64,000 nt of DNA from NCBI RefSeq assembly GCF_020042285.1, contig NZ_CP083388.1, positions 1,886,001-1,950,000 on the forward strand. The letters run 5' to 3'. Source of the DNA: Ferruginibacter albus (GTDB lineage Bacteria; Bacteroidota; Bacteroidia; Chitinophagales; Chitinophagaceae). Of the stretch, positions 1-9,838 are shown one piece after another. A program made the translations under genes and the position numbers. Under the pieces are notes generated by a model. That model was not told the origin of the DNA. It saw only the letters and a list, made by a program, of their open reading frames with translations, and did not search any database. Numbering within the stretch: position 1 is the first letter of the stretch; each line of letters begins with the position of its first letter.

Positions 1-2
1 GA

Positions 3-1421
3 ACCGGCGTATTATTACGTGGATTGCCTGATTACTTTATTGATAAAGCCAATCGCCAGGGGAAATTCAATGGAAGAATTGTTGTGGTTAAATCTACAGA
101 TGGTGGCGATGGTGCAGCATTTGATAAGCAGGATGGTTTATATACGCTTTGTGTTCGTGGAATTGAAAACGGTAAAGTAGTAGAAGAGAATATTTTGAAT
201 TCATCTATAAGTCGTGTATTGTCTGCTAAAAGTGATTGGAAGGCAGTGAAAGAATGTGCACATAATCCTGAATTGCAGATCGTAATTTCCAATACAACGG
301 AAGTGGGTATAGAATTAGTGAGTGATGATATACGTATTCATCCACCTGTATCATTTCCCGGAAAATTGTTAGCGTTTTTACATGAACGTTATAAAGCATT
401 TGCAGGAAGTGAACATTCAGGTTTGGTGATCGTTCCAACAGAATTGATCAGCAACAATGGTAAAAAATTAGAATCAATTGTAATTGAACAAGCTCACTTA
501 AATGGCTTGGACGATGCATTTATAGACTGGTTGGAAAACCACAATACATTCTGCAATACATTGGTAGATAGAATTGTGCCAGGCAAGCCGAGTGCTGCAG
601 CTAAAGAGGCATTACAGAAAAAATTCGGCTATGATGATGATCTGATCACGATGTCGGAAGTATATCGTTTATGGGCAATTGAAGGTGATGAAAAAGTGAA
701 AGCAAAATTATCTTTTGCGGAAGCAGATAGCGGGGTAGTGATTGTTCCGAATATAGATCTATTTAAAGAGCTAAAATTACGTTTACTAAATGGAACGCAT
801 ACCCTAAGTTGTGGTTTGGCATTTTTAGCAGGTTTTGATACGGTTAAAAAAGCAATGGACGATACAACAGTATCTACGTTCATCAGTAACTTGATGACAA
901 AAGAAATTGCACCGGCAATTCCATATAAAGTGGATGCAAAAGAAGCGCAGGATTTTGCAACAAAAGTATTGGACCGCTTCCGTAATCCAAATATCGAACA
1001 TCAATGGATCAGCATTACCATGAATTATACGTCTAAGCTGGAAATGCGTGTACTTCCTGTATTACAACAATATTATAAGCTGTTCAATGCTGTGCCGGAG
1101 CATTTTGCCTTAGGCTTTGCTGCGTATATGTTATTTAATAAACCGGTAAAGAAAGAGGGAGATGTTTATTACGGAGAATTGAATGGCGTAGCATATCCTA
1201 TTAAAGATGATAAAGCGGCAACAATGTATAAAAAATGGCAGGAAACAAAATCTTCTGCTATAGCGGAAGCTGTTTTACATGATACGGCATTGTGGGGTGG
1301 AACAGACTTGTCTGTATTGCCCGGGTTTGCAGAATCTGTGCAGGAAAAATTGAATGATATTTTAGTGAATGGAATTACTGCTGTAATAAAAGAAACTGAA
1401 AATAAAAAAGTGATAGCATAA
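3..1421 (+). CDS. uxaB: Tagaturonate/fructuronate reductase (altronate oxidoreductase), 5' partial
   Basis: NAD-dependent reductase of the mannitol dehydrogenase family that interconverts tagaturonate and altronate in cytoplasmic hexuronate breakdown. The reading frame is open to the window edge. The first in-window residues (TGVLLRGLPDYFIDKANR) are an internal part of the family's N-terminal nucleotide-binding region, so I infer that roughly 30-40 residues lie upstream. The TTG at 24 is not a real start. The C-terminal helical domain is complete and ends at TAA 1421. Only 3 bp separate it from uxaA, so the two are an operon. The neighbours uxaA and uxaC fix its role better than its own sequence does. 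Fructuronate reductase (UxuB) activity cannot be excluded, but the pairing with altronate dehydratase favours UxaB. Confidence 0.88.
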   Translation, partial: TGVLLRGLPDYFIDKANRQGKFNGRIVVVKSTDGGDGAAFDKQDGLYTLCVRGIENGKVVEENILNSSISRVLSAKSDWKAVKECAHNPELQIVISNTTEVGIELVSDDIRIHPPVSFPGKLLAFLHERYKAFAGSEHSGLVIVPTELISNNGKKLESIVIEQAHLNGLDDAFIDWLENHNTFCNTLVDRIVPGKPSAAAKEALQKKFGYDDDLITMSEVYRLWAIEGDEKVKAKLSFAEADSGVVIVPNIDLFKELKLRLLNGTHTLSCGLAFLAGFDTVKKAMDDTTVSTFISNLMTKEIAPAIPYKVDAKEAQDFATKVLDRFRNPNIEHQWISITMNYTSKLEMRVLPVLQQYYKLFNAVPEHFALGFAAYMLFNKPVKKEGDVYYGELNGVAYPIKDDKAATMYKKWQETKSSAIAEAVLHDTALWGGTDLSVLPGFAESVQEKLNDILVNGITAVIKETENKKVIA

Positions 1422-1424
1422 ACA

Positions 1425-3083
1425 ATGAACAAGAAAGTAATTAAGGTTAATGCAGATGATAATGTAATTGTTGCATTAACAGATTTGCAGAAAGGAGAAA
1501 CAGTTGAATATAATGGCGAATCATTCACGTTGCAAACGGATGTGGCTGCCAAACATAAGTTTGTTACCGGCGATTTAAAAATTGGCGATGAAATACACAT
1601 GTATGGAGTATTAGTAGGTAAAGCTTCGGAGCCGATTGCAAAAGGAGCACGTATAACAACTACCAATATTAAACATGCAGTATCAGGGGAGTTTGTGGTA
1701 AATCAAAATGATGTTAAATGGAACGCTCCTGATGTTTCTAAATGGAAAGGAAAAGAATTTTTAGGATATCATCGCAGCGATGGAAAAGTGGGTACAGCTA
1801 ATTATTGGTTGGTAGTTCCATTAGTATTTTGTGAAAACAGGAATATTGAAATTTTAAAAGAAGCTTTCTTAAAAGAATTAGGTTTTGCAAAACCTAATAA
1901 TTATCAGCAACAGGTAAAAGAGTTGGTTAAACTAAAAGAAAGTGGTGCCAGCATGGAAGAGATATTGAACTTCCAGTTTACTGTTGAAGCAAGTACCTCA
2001 AATCAAAAATCTGCACAGTTCCCAAATATAGATGGCATTAAATTTTTAACGCATGAAGGCGGTTGTGGTGGTATTCGCCAGGATGCAAATGTATTGTGCA
2101 GTTTATTAGCTTCATACATTACACATCCAAACGTAGCAGGAGCAACAGTTTTAAGCTTAGGATGTCAAAATGCACAGATAAGTATTTTGGAAGAAGAAAT
2201 TGCAAAACGCAATCCAACTTTCGATCGTCCATTATTTATATTGGATCATCAGCAAAGTGGCAGCGAACCAAGATTATTAACCGAAGCAATTAATAAAACA
2301 TTTGCAGGCTTAGTAAAAGCAAACGAAACAAAGCGTGAACCAGCACCTCTCACTAAATTAACGATTGGCGTAAAATGTGGTGGTAGCGATGGCTTCAGCG
2401 GTATCAGCGCAAATCCTGCTGTTGGTTATGTAAGTGATATTATTGTAGGATTAGGCGGAAGTTCAGTATTGGCAGAGTTCCCTGAGTTATGTGGAGTAGA
2501 GCAGGAGTTAGTGAATAGAACAGTAAAGAAAGAAGATGCTGAATTCTTTTTACAATTAATGAAAAAGTATGCCGCTAATGCAGCGGCTGTAGGAAGTGGA
2601 TTTGATATGAATCCATCTCCGGGCAATATTAAAGACGGTTTAATTACAGATGCAATGAAAAGCGCCGGCGCAGCTAAGAAAGGCGGCACTTCGCCAATCG
2701 TTGATGTATTGGATTATCCGCAGCAGGTAAAAAATCCTGGTTTGAGTTTATTATGTACGCCGGGCAATGATGTGGAAGCGGTAACAGGTTTGGCTGCAGC
2801 TCACAGCAATATCGTGTTGTTCACAACGGGCTTGGGTACGCCGACAGGAAATCCTGTTGCACCAACTATTAAGATCAGCAGCAATACCAAATTGTTCAAT
2901 AAAATGCACGACATCATTGACGTGAACACAGGTACTGTTATTGAAGGTGATGAAACCATTGAACAGGCAGGTGGGCGTTTGTTTGATTATATATTAAAAG
3001 TTGCAAGTGGTGAAGAGATCATCAGTGCTGTTCGTAACGGGCAGGATGATTTTATCCCGTGGAAGCGTGGAGTATCGTTATAA
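1425..3083 (+). CDS. uxaA: Altronate dehydratase
   Basis: Dehydrates D-altronate to 2-keto-3-deoxygluconate (KDG). The 552-residue product has an N-terminal SAF domain (about residues 1-100). The D-galactarate dehydratase/altronate hydrolase core follows, with family features such as LGYHRSDGKVGTANYW (about 113-128), a GGCGG segment (about 211-215) and KCGGSDGFSG (about 317-326). This is the full-length form; some relatives split the two domains. It starts with ATG 3 bp after the uxaB stop, so coupled translation is likely. After the gene about 185 bp separate it from uxaC, a gap that could hold a second promoter, though I found no clear TAnnTTTG box there. Confidence 0.92.
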   Translation: MNKKVIKVNADDNVIVALTDLQKGETVEYNGESFTLQTDVAAKHKFVTGDLKIGDEIHMYGVLVGKASEPIAKGARITTTNIKHAVSGEFVVNQNDVKWNAPDVSKWKGKEFLGYHRSDGKVGTANYWLVVPLVFCENRNIEILKEAFLKELGFAKPNNYQQQVKELVKLKESGASMEEILNFQFTVEASTSNQKSAQFPNIDGIKFLTHEGGCGGIRQDANVLCSLLASYITHPNVAGATVLSLGCQNAQISILEEEIAKRNPTFDRPLFILDHQQSGSEPRLLTEAINKTFAGLVKANETKREPAPLTKLTIGVKCGGSDGFSGISANPAVGYVSDIIVGLGGSSVLAEFPELCGVEQELVNRTVKKEDAEFFLQLMKKYAANAAAVGSGFDMNPSPGNIKDGLITDAMKSAGAAKKGGTSPIVDVLDYPQQVKNPGLSLLCTPGNDVEAVTGLAAAHSNIVLFTTGLGTPTGNPVAPTIKISSNTKLFNKMHDIIDVNTGTVIEGDETIEQAGGRLFDYILKVASGEEIISAVRNGQDDFIPWKRGVSL

Positions 3084-3268
3084 GATTATTTTGATATCAA
3101 TAGTAGTTCTTTAATCAACATCGTTGTGTCACTCACTTGTCCGGCATAAATTCTATGTAACAAGGTTCACCCAACGAAACAAAGGATACCAAGCTAACAA
3201 AGCTATGATCGTTTTCTCTTTGTTTTCTTTGTTCCCTTTGTGTGAAACAAAAAATAAATCAGTGTGTA
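3084..3268. other. Intergenic region uxaA-uxaC with CTTTGT repeats
   Basis: This 185-bp gap holds a pyrimidine-rich stretch (about 3211-3245) in which CTTTGT recurs at short, irregular spacing just before uxaC. No hairpin terminator and no exact TAnnTTTG box were found. Whether the repeats have a regulatory role is unknown. Confidence 0.4.
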
Positions 3269-4711
3269 ATGAAAAAATTTCTTGACGAAAATTTCTTATT
3301 AGAAAGTAAAACTGCACAGCAGTTGTATCATGACTTTGCAAAACAAATGCCGATAATTGATTATCATAATCACTTGCCTCCAGATCAGATCGCCAACGAT
3401 ATAAACTTTCAAAACCTGACGCAGGTCTGGCTTTATGGTGATCATTACAAATGGCGTGCAATGCGTACAAATGGCGTGCATGAAAGTTATTGCACCGGCG
3501 ATAAAGATGATTATGCAAAATTTGAAAAATGGGCAGCAACCGTTCCTTATACGTTGCGTAATCCATTATATCATTGGACTCACTTAGAGTTGCAACGCTA
3601 TTATGGTATCAATAAAATTTTATCGAGCGAAACTGCTAAAGAAATTTATGATGAAGCATCTGCAAAATTGCAGACAGCAGATTATTCCGTTCGCAATTTG
3701 TTGCGTATGGCAAATGTAAAAGTGCTATGTACAACAGATGATCCGATCGATTCATTAGAACATCATGCAAAAATTAAAGCAGATGGTTTTGAAATAAAAA
3801 TATTGCCTGCTTTTCGCCCCGATAAAGCAATGAATGTGGATGATGTTGCAACCTTTAATACATACGTTGATAAAGTAGAAGCTGTATCAAATGTTTCAGT
3901 TTCATCTTACGATGATTATCTGAAAGCATTAAAAAATCGCCACGACTTTTTTGCTACAATGGGTAGCACTGTTTCTGATCATGGTTTGGAACAGATCTAT
4001 GCTGAGGATTATACTGAAGCAGAGATCAGAACCATCTTCTCAAAGATCAGAAGTGGCAAGGCTTTGGACTATACAGAAAATTTAAAGATCAAATCTGCTT
4101 TCCTAGTTGAATTTGCAAAATGGGATGCTGAAAAAGGTTGGGTGCAACAATTTCACTTAGGCGCATTGCGTAATAACAATGCACGCATGATGAGATTATT
4201 AGGACCGGATACCGGTTGGGATTCTATCGGTGATTTCTCTCAGGGAAAAGCATTGGCTAAATTCTTAAATAAGTTGGATACAACAGATCAATTGGCTAAA
4301 ACAATTTTATACAACCTCAATCCTGCAGACAACGAAGTAATGGCAACTATGATCGGTAACTTCAATGATGGTTCCGTTGCAGGTAAGGTTCAGTTTGGTA
4401 GTGGCTGGTGGTTCCTGGATCAAAAAGATGGAATGATCAAACAAATGAATGCACTAAGCAATATGGGCTTATTAAGCAAGTTTGTGGGTATGCTGACAGA
4501 CAGTCGCAGCTTTATGAGTTATCCTCGTCACGAATATTTCCGCCGCATATTATGTAACATGTTCGGTAGCGAAATAGAAAACGGTGAATTGCCGAATAAT
4601 ATCGAATGGGTTGGTAAAGTAATAGAAGATATCTGCTTCAACAACGCTAATGCTTATTTTGGCTTTAACGCTGTAAATAAAATAACTGCTAAATCAGCAG
4701 CATTGGTTTAA
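3269..4711 (+). CDS. uxaC: Glucuronate/galacturonate isomerase
   Basis: Isomerises D-glucuronate to fructuronate and D-galacturonate to tagaturonate, the entry step of the pathway. It belongs to the amidohydrolase-like uronate isomerase family. The metal-binding DYHNHL motif sits at residues 31-36, and the 480-residue length fits the family. A GTG-initiated form from 3242 is possible, but the ATG at 3269 gives the usual N-terminus (MKKFLDENFLL), so I chose it. The gene follows uxaBA on the same strand. A probable terminator lies downstream at 4738-4762. Confidence 0.93.
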   Translation: MKKFLDENFLLESKTAQQLYHDFAKQMPIIDYHNHLPPDQIANDINFQNLTQVWLYGDHYKWRAMRTNGVHESYCTGDKDDYAKFEKWAATVPYTLRNPLYHWTHLELQRYYGINKILSSETAKEIYDEASAKLQTADYSVRNLLRMANVKVLCTTDDPIDSLEHHAKIKADGFEIKILPAFRPDKAMNVDDVATFNTYVDKVEAVSNVSVSSYDDYLKALKNRHDFFATMGSTVSDHGLEQIYAEDYTEAEIRTIFSKIRSGKALDYTENLKIKSAFLVEFAKWDAEKGWVQQFHLGALRNNNARMMRLLGPDTGWDSIGDFSQGKALAKFLNKLDTTDQLAKTILYNLNPADNEVMATMIGNFNDGSVAGKVQFGSGWWFLDQKDGMIKQMNALSNMGLLSKFVGMLTDSRSFMSYPRHEYFRRILCNMFGSEIENGELPNNIEWVGKVIEDICFNNANAYFGFNAVNKITAKSAALV

Positions 4712-4737
4712 TAAATGTTTGATTTTATTTTTTAGTA

Positions 4738-4762
4738 AGCCGCCTTTATAAGCGGTTTTTTG
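4738..4762 (+). terminator. Probable terminator after uxaC
   Basis: A short GC stem (GCCGC pairing with GCGGT, with one G-T pair) around an 8-nt AT-rich loop is followed by a run of six T. It sits 27 bp after the uxaC stop and 38 bp before the porin gene, so the porin may have its own promoter. Confidence 0.6.
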
Positions 4763-4799
4763 TTGCGTTAAATTCCTTTTCTTTGCGCAAAATTTTGCT

Positions 4800-6101
4800 A
4801 TGCGCTTAAGGATGTTTCCAGCCTTACTGGGATTGCTATTTATTGCCCAGTCTGCTCAATCTCAATTTTTAATGGATATGGTGGATACCAGTAAAGATAT
4901 TGGTAAAGGCATGTTGTCTATTTATAAACGATTTGATTTCATACGGATGGGTGGTTATATACAACCGCAATTTCAGGTTACACAGGAGCCGGGCGCTAAA
5001 AGTTATGCCGGTGGCGATTTTGCGCCAAATGTAGATAATCGTTTTATGCTTCGCAGGGGACGTATCCGTTTTGAATATGCACACTTTGCTGAACAAACAG
5101 GACCGTCTGTACAATTTGTTTTCCAGTTTGATGGAACGGAACGAGGCGTTTTCATAAGAGACTTTTGGGGAAGAATATTTGAAAATAAATTCAAGCTGTT
5201 TTCTTTTTCAATGGGCATGTTTGCACGCCCGTTTGGATATGAGATAAACCTTGCTTCAAGTGATAGGGAAAGTCCTGAAAGAGGAAGGATGAGTCAAATA
5301 CTAATGAAGACGGAACGGGATATGGGGGCGATGGTTTCCTTTGAGCCTCGCAGGCAAAAAGGGTTCTTACATTATTTCAAGGTAGATGCCGGCTTCTTCA
5401 ATGGACCCGGATTAAATGCTCCTGCAGATTATGACAGTCATAAAGATTTTATTGCAAGGGTAGCGATCAAACCTTTTCATATCAATAAAAAGATAACTTT
5501 TTCTACGGGGGTGTCATTGTTAGATGGAGGCTTTCTGCAAAACACCAAATATGTGTACACATCCAATCGTGATCTAAGATCATTTACTATTGATTCATCA
5601 CAGAATAATATAGGTAAGATCGCACCAAGAAAATATTATGGTGCTGATGTGCAATTGAAAATTAAAGATAAGTAAGGCTGTTTTACAGAATTGCGTGGAG
5701 AAATAATTATAGGAAAACAAACAGCTACAGCAGCTACATCTGAAACACCTGCAGCATTACTAACCGGTACCGATGCGTATTATGTAAGAAATTTTAACGG
5801 TGCTTACTTTTATTTTTTACAGAATATCTGCAACTGGCATCACCAGTTAGGTGTTAAATATGATTGGTATGACCCCAATACAGATGTAAAAGGAAATGAT
5901 ATTGGCAAAGCCGGAACTAATACCAATGCGACAGATATTAAATATTCTACTTTAGGTTTTGGATATATTTATTACATCAATGAAAACGTAAAATTGGTTG
6001 TATGGTATGATAGGGTTATGAATGAAACAACTCAAGTAACCGGTTATGCCACTGATGTAAAAGATGATGTATTTACCTGCAGGTTACAATTCAGGTTTTA
6101 A
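4800..6101 (+). pseudogene. OprO/OprP-like phosphate-selective porin interrupted by an in-frame TAA
   Basis: Outer-membrane beta-barrel porin of the OprO/P type. The N-terminus has a signal peptide ending near QSAQS. The barrel segments include IRMGGYIQPQFQV, FMLRRGRIRFEYAHF and YADVQLKIKDK-like strands, typical of the family. The frame stops at TAA 5673-5675 after 291 codons. It then continues in the same frame, without any indel, for 141 more codons to TAA 6101. The second part contains ELRGE, a FNGAYFYFLQNI segment and a closing aromatic residue (RLQFRF), as expected of the last strands of this barrel. The lesion is therefore a single nonsense codon. A truncated 291-residue barrel would lack its last strands and probably not insert. 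It could be a recent pseudogene, a sequencing error, or (unlikely) readthrough. Its place after uxaC suggests a former role in uronate uptake. Its 3' end overlaps the convergent next gene by 4 bp. Confidence 0.8.
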
Positions 6102-7342
6102 AATGCCCATCCCGCTGTAACATAAAGTGTTGTCAGGTCGCCTAAATAATACTCATAATTGGCAGCATCAGTAGGTAAGCTATAATCTACCAATAACATT
6201 AACTTGTTTGCCAGCAAGATGCTTGTTTGTAAATTAAAAGACATTTCTAATGATGGCAGTTTATCTATAATGATTCCGTTATTTCTGTTGTCTTTCTTAA
6301 TTGCTTCATTATTGTTTATATAACTAACACCAAGTCCTCCTGCTAATCTCCACGATAGTGTATTTGCCTGCACAATATTATATCCGGCATATGATATTAA
6401 GGAAGCTTTAAAACTTGATCTAAAGGTAAAAGTTTGATCGTAATAAGAGGGCCCACCTGTTTTATAGGTGCCACTATGATCATAAGAAGATACATTTAGT
6501 TGGGGTGAAAAAGAAAGTCTTCCAAAGTTTCTCTGAGTTGGAATAATTGCTCCAGCTATAAAAACCGGGCTTATAGATGTATTGTATTTTGCTAGCACAA
6601 CAGGGAGCGTATTGTCACCGGAAACAGAGAATGAGTTAACAGCAATACCTCCGGAGATAAAATATTTTATTTTCTTTTTGTCCGCACTCTTTGATGTAAT
6701 AGCAGCTGCAGGCGTATTATAAATAGTTTCTAAAAAATTTGCCAGGCTCAATTCATCATATTTAAGTTCGTTTACTTGAATTTTTTTATCAGCAATTTCA
6801 GCGGAAAAAACATTGGACAATTGCTGTTTATAAATATCTCCTTGAACAAATGCTGAAGTTTCTGAAATATAGCCTTTGTATTTTAATTCCTGTATTGGCT
6901 CATTTTTATACTTATAGAAATAATTTGTTCGTTTGGCATCCTGCAATTCAAATAGCTGAAATTGATAGTTGATGAAAATAATTCTTAAAAAGCAAGAGAT
7001 AGCTTCTATCTGATCAGAAGAATCCGTTGTTGCTGTTTGTAATTCTGTTGGATTAAGCAAGCGAAACCCGGAATAGCTTACATAAGAATCGTATCCTTCT
7101 ATTGAAAGATATTTACAGTTATTGGCAGTAAGTATTGTTTTAGTATCATTAGTCCCTATAAAAGTTACGTTGGCTGGGTTGTTTCCCCACTCTTTATAAC
7201 CGGGGAAGCAACCTTTAATAGTGTCTCCGGAGGTAGTAATATAATAACCGGGTATTTTTTTATCAGTTTGTGAAAAACAAATAAAGGGAGAAAAAACTAA
7301 AAGGCATAGGAAGGTATTCAGTAAGGTTGATTTGTTGTTCAT
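6098..7342 (-). CDS. Outer-membrane beta-barrel-like protein of unknown function
   Basis: The 414-residue product has a clear signal peptide (MNNKSTLLNTFLCLLVFSP, cleavage near CFSQ) and then YYITTSGDTIKG, an opening common in Bacteroidota envelope proteins of unknown role. The second half (from about residue 220) alternates aromatic and small residues like beta-strands and ends in aromatic AGWAF, consistent with a barrel in the outer membrane. No enzyme motif is visible. The gene runs convergent to the broken porin with a 4-bp overlap of stop regions and stands alone on its strand. I do not recognise a named family. Confidence 0.7.
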   Translation of the reverse strand: MNNKSTLLNTFLCLLVFSPFICFSQTDKKIPGYYITTSGDTIKGCFPGYKEWGNNPANVTFIGTNDTKTILTANNCKYLSIEGYDSYVSYSGFRLLNPTELQTATTDSSDQIEAISCFLRIIFINYQFQLFELQDAKRTNYFYKYKNEPIQELKYKGYISETSAFVQGDIYKQQLSNVFSAEIADKKIQVNELKYDELSLANFLETIYNTPAAAITSKSADKKKIKYFISGGIAVNSFSVSGDNTLPVVLAKYNTSISPVFIAGAIIPTQRNFGRLSFSPQLNVSSYDHSGTYKTGGPSYYDQTFTFRSSFKASLISYAGYNIVQANTLSWRLAGGLGVSYINNNEAIKKDNRNNGIIIDKLPSLEMSFNLQTSILLANKLMLLVDYSLPTDAANYEYYLGDLTTLYVTAGWAF

Positions 7343-7447
7343 TTATAAGGTATTTTGGATGAAGATAAAGATTTATTAAATATAGAGAATAGGGGGTATG
7401 AATTTTTAAAGCTCAAGTAAGAAAATGAATAATACAAAAACGGTCTA

Positions 7448-7822
7448 TTATCTAACAGACTCTTCTTTTTGTTTTTTGGAGGGTCTGGTCTTACGATAGA
7501 AATAGATTATAATGCCAATAATTATTGAATAAAAGTAGGCATCTAAAAAAAGCCCGATGAAATACGTTTGCCAATTGTAATTGGTGGTGTACCTAAAAAA
7601 ATGGTAGATCAACTGCATAAAAGGAAACGAGAAAACAACGTATATATCGGAAAGAAAATGTTGAATAAAGCCGGCTTGTGCTCCATCTTTGTCAACACTG
7701 TCGGCTCCTAAAAAAGACAGGCAAGCCAATAAGAAAATAAAAAACGCACGTATAGTGATTCTTAAAAAATTTATGCTTTTAAAAAAGCGTTTAATCCTTC
7801 TCCGACGCTTACCATAAGCCAT
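7448..7822 (-). CDS. Small membrane protein, unknown function
   Basis: The 124-residue product has a very basic N-terminus (MAYGKRRRRIKRFFK), then hydrophobic segments at about residues 22-42, 58-75 and 87-110, and a lysine-rich tail. The positive-inside rule suggests a cytoplasmic N-terminus. No family is recognised. It lies between two other minus-strand envelope genes, with about 80-105 bp on each side, so co-transcription is possible but not shown. Confidence 0.6.
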   Translation of the reverse strand: MAYGKRRRRIKRFFKSINFLRITIRAFFIFLLACLSFLGADSVDKDGAQAGFIQHFLSDIYVVFSFPFMQLIYHFFRYTTNYNWQTYFIGLFLDAYFYSIIIGIIIYFYRKTRPSKKQKEESVR

Positions 7823-7903
7823 AACAGCAAAAGTTTAATTAAATGTATGCTATCAAAGGGCAGCTTGATCTTCTGTATAAAAATACATTATTTTAAGGGA
7901 GTT

Positions 7904-8695
7904 TTATCCGAAAATCTCATTCAATATACCCGCTAAACGTACGCCTGCTTTTAAGAGTTGAGCATTTATAATATGTATGTTATCATAGTTATACCGGTAT
8001 CCTAATTTAGGGTTATCCAAACTAACGCCATTGTATATTTTCACTGCCAGCTCATGCGATTCAAAAACCCAATCGTAAAGTGGTGTTTTTTGCCATTGAA
8101 GTTTTTGAGATGGTGTAACATAATTAATAGCACCAGCATATTCGGTATAGCTTAATTGCTGAAAATCTATCAGCTTTTCATCCCATACAGAATGAAGATT
8201 GGTTTGCTCTTTGAACCATTGAACTTTAATTTTATTACCTCCCCAATCTTCTTCACGACTAACATGCAAAGGCTGATGAACATCACCTACAAAATGGACC
8301 AATAAACGCAGGTACATTTGCTGCTTGTCTTTTGCCAGGTTCTTTTTCTTCAATTCTTTTATCAAGAAATTTATTTCTGTATAAACATCTTTAGCTGTAT
8401 CGGTCAATAAATATTTTTTTAGTTGTACTTCATTAATGCTGTCAGTCAAATTAATATAATGATAATCGGTCAGGTAGCTGTATGAAGAATCAGAACGTAT
8501 AAAATCAGCCCAATTACTAGACATCGCAATGGATTCGTTGCCTAATATGGTTTTTATTGCCAGTTTTGCTTTTGGCGTTAAGTAGCTTTCTGCAATTTGT
8601 CCAACTATTCTGTGTCCCAATACTCCCCATGCCATTGCATTAAACGAGCTGTAAAAAAGTAAGCCTGTTAATACCAATTTTTTAAGTGATCTCAT
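7904..8695 (-). CDS. S1/P1 family zinc nuclease, secreted
   Basis: Exported nuclease of the S1/P1 (phospholipase C/P1 nuclease) fold that cleaves single-stranded nucleic acid with three zinc ions. The signal peptide ends at AMA, leaving Trp23 as the mature N-terminus. In this family that residue provides a zinc ligand through its amino group. Other visible ligand motifs are GHRIVGQIAE (His28), the DYHYIN segment, HFVGDVHQPLHVS, WGGNKI and NLHSVWDE. The 263-residue length is usual. A likely job is scavenging phosphate or nucleosides outside the cell, which would fit the Nuc_H_symport-type permease about 2 kb away (inference). Confidence 0.88.
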   Translation of the reverse strand: MRSLKKLVLTGLLFYSSFNAMAWGVLGHRIVGQIAESYLTPKAKLAIKTILGNESIAMSSNWADFIRSDSSYSYLTDYHYINLTDSINEVQLKKYLLTDTAKDVYTEINFLIKELKKKNLAKDKQQMYLRLLVHFVGDVHQPLHVSREEDWGGNKIKVQWFKEQTNLHSVWDEKLIDFQQLSYTEYAGAINYVTPSQKLQWQKTPLYDWVFESHELAVKIYNGVSLDNPKLGYRYNYDNIHIINAQLLKAGVRLAGILNEIFG

Positions 8696-8751
8696 GCTGA
8701 TTTATTTTGGCAACGTTATCGTAATTATTCAAGCTAAGTTATGAATTAGTT

Positions 8752-8782
8752 ATTGCCTTTTTGTTAACTTGTAATATAATTG
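8752..8782 (+). promoter_or_regulatory. Possible Bacteroidota-type promoter of the kdgK-like gene
   Basis: ATTG at 8752-8755 and TATAATTG at 8775-8782 are 19 bp apart and resemble TTTG / TAnnTTTG with one mismatch each. The predicted start would lie about 25 bp before the ATG at 8815. Confidence 0.35.
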
Positions 8783-8814
8783 CGAACGGTTCAGCTTAGA
8801 TAAATTTTTATTCA

Positions 8815-9828
8815 ATGGCTAAGAAGAAAGTCCTTTGTTTTGGAGAATTATTATTACGTATTTCGCCCGCTGTTAATGCTACAGCAGAGAAAAATCCTGT
8901 ATTGGTATATGTAGGTGGCGCCGAAGCCAATGTAGCAACAGCTTTGGCAGGCTGGGATGTTCCGGTAAAATATTGTACGGTGTTGCCGGATAATTTTATG
9001 GCTCGTCACATGCTGCATTATTTAGAGTATCATAATATATATACATCGTCTGTTTTATTTTCTGGCAACCGTATTGGTTTGTATTATTTAGAAAGAGGAG
9101 CAGATCTGAAAGGAAACATGGTGTACGACAGGGATCATTCTTCTTTCTCTGAATTAAAACGTGGCATGATCGATTGGGACAGGGTTTTGCACGATGTGTC
9201 CTGGTTTAATTTTTCTGCTATTAGCCCTGCATTGAATGAGAACGTTGCAGATGCTTGCCTGGAAGCGCTCGAAGCTGCATCGAAAAAAGATATTACTATT
9301 TCGGTAGATCTAAACTATCGCTCCCGTTTATGGAAATATGGCAAACACCCAATTGATGTAATGCCTGCATTGGTAGAACATTGTGATGTGGTTATGGGGA
9401 ATATCTGGAGTGCGAATACTTTATTAGGAATTCCTGTTGATGAGCATATCCATGATAAAAAAAGCAGGGATGCTTATTTGTCACATGCAGTTGAAACATC
9501 TAAGCAGATCATCCAAAAATTCCCCAAGTGTAAAACCGTTGCCAACACTTTTCGTTTTGACAGCAAGGATAATGACATCTTATATTATACCAGCTTATTT
9601 ACAGATAATAAAGAATTTCATTCCCAGGAATTTACCTGTCATGGTGTAGTGGACAGGTCGGGTAGTGGGGATTGCTTTATGGCAGGATTGATCTATGGAT
9701 TATACAATCAACATGCTCCACAGGAACTATTGAATTATGCATCTGCAGCAGCTTTTGGTAAACTGCAGGAATTTGGCGATGCAACGGGGCAGGATGTATT
9801 GACCGTTTCTGAAATGAGTAGTAAATAA
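8815..9828 (+). CDS. kdgK: PfkB-family sugar kinase, probable 2-keto-3-deoxygluconate kinase
   Basis: Ribokinase/PfkB fold kinase. The first family signature is GGAEANVATALAGW (about residues 33-46). The ATP/anion-hole motif is DRSGSGDCF, with the putative catalytic base Asp286. The 337-residue length is typical of KDG kinases. Phosphorylating KDG to KDPG is the step after UxaA, so its place 4-5 kb from uxaBAC supports this substrate; the sequence alone would allow another keto-acid or sugar. It stands alone on its strand, between divergent and convergent neighbours. Confidence 0.8.
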   Translation: MAKKKVLCFGELLLRISPAVNATAEKNPVLVYVGGAEANVATALAGWDVPVKYCTVLPDNFMARHMLHYLEYHNIYTSSVLFSGNRIGLYYLERGADLKGNMVYDRDHSSFSELKRGMIDWDRVLHDVSWFNFSAISPALNENVADACLEALEAASKKDITISVDLNYRSRLWKYGKHPIDVMPALVEHCDVVMGNIWSANTLLGIPVDEHIHDKKSRDAYLSHAVETSKQIIQKFPKCKTVANTFRFDSKDNDILYYTSLFTDNKEFHSQEFTCHGVVDRSGSGDCFMAGLIYGLYNQHAPQELLNYASAAAFGKLQEFGDATGQDVLTVSEMSSK

Positions 9829-9838
9829 AACTTTCTGG

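Noticed and set aside
24-26. TTG at 24 as the start of uxaB
   Set aside because: The frame is open upstream to the window edge and the first in-window residues belong to an internal conserved part, so the real start is outside.
5673-5675. A frameshift or recoding (selenocysteine or stop reassignment) in the porin
   Set aside because: Both halves are in one frame, the stop is TAA and other genes use TAA as normal stop, so a nonsense change is the simplest explanation.
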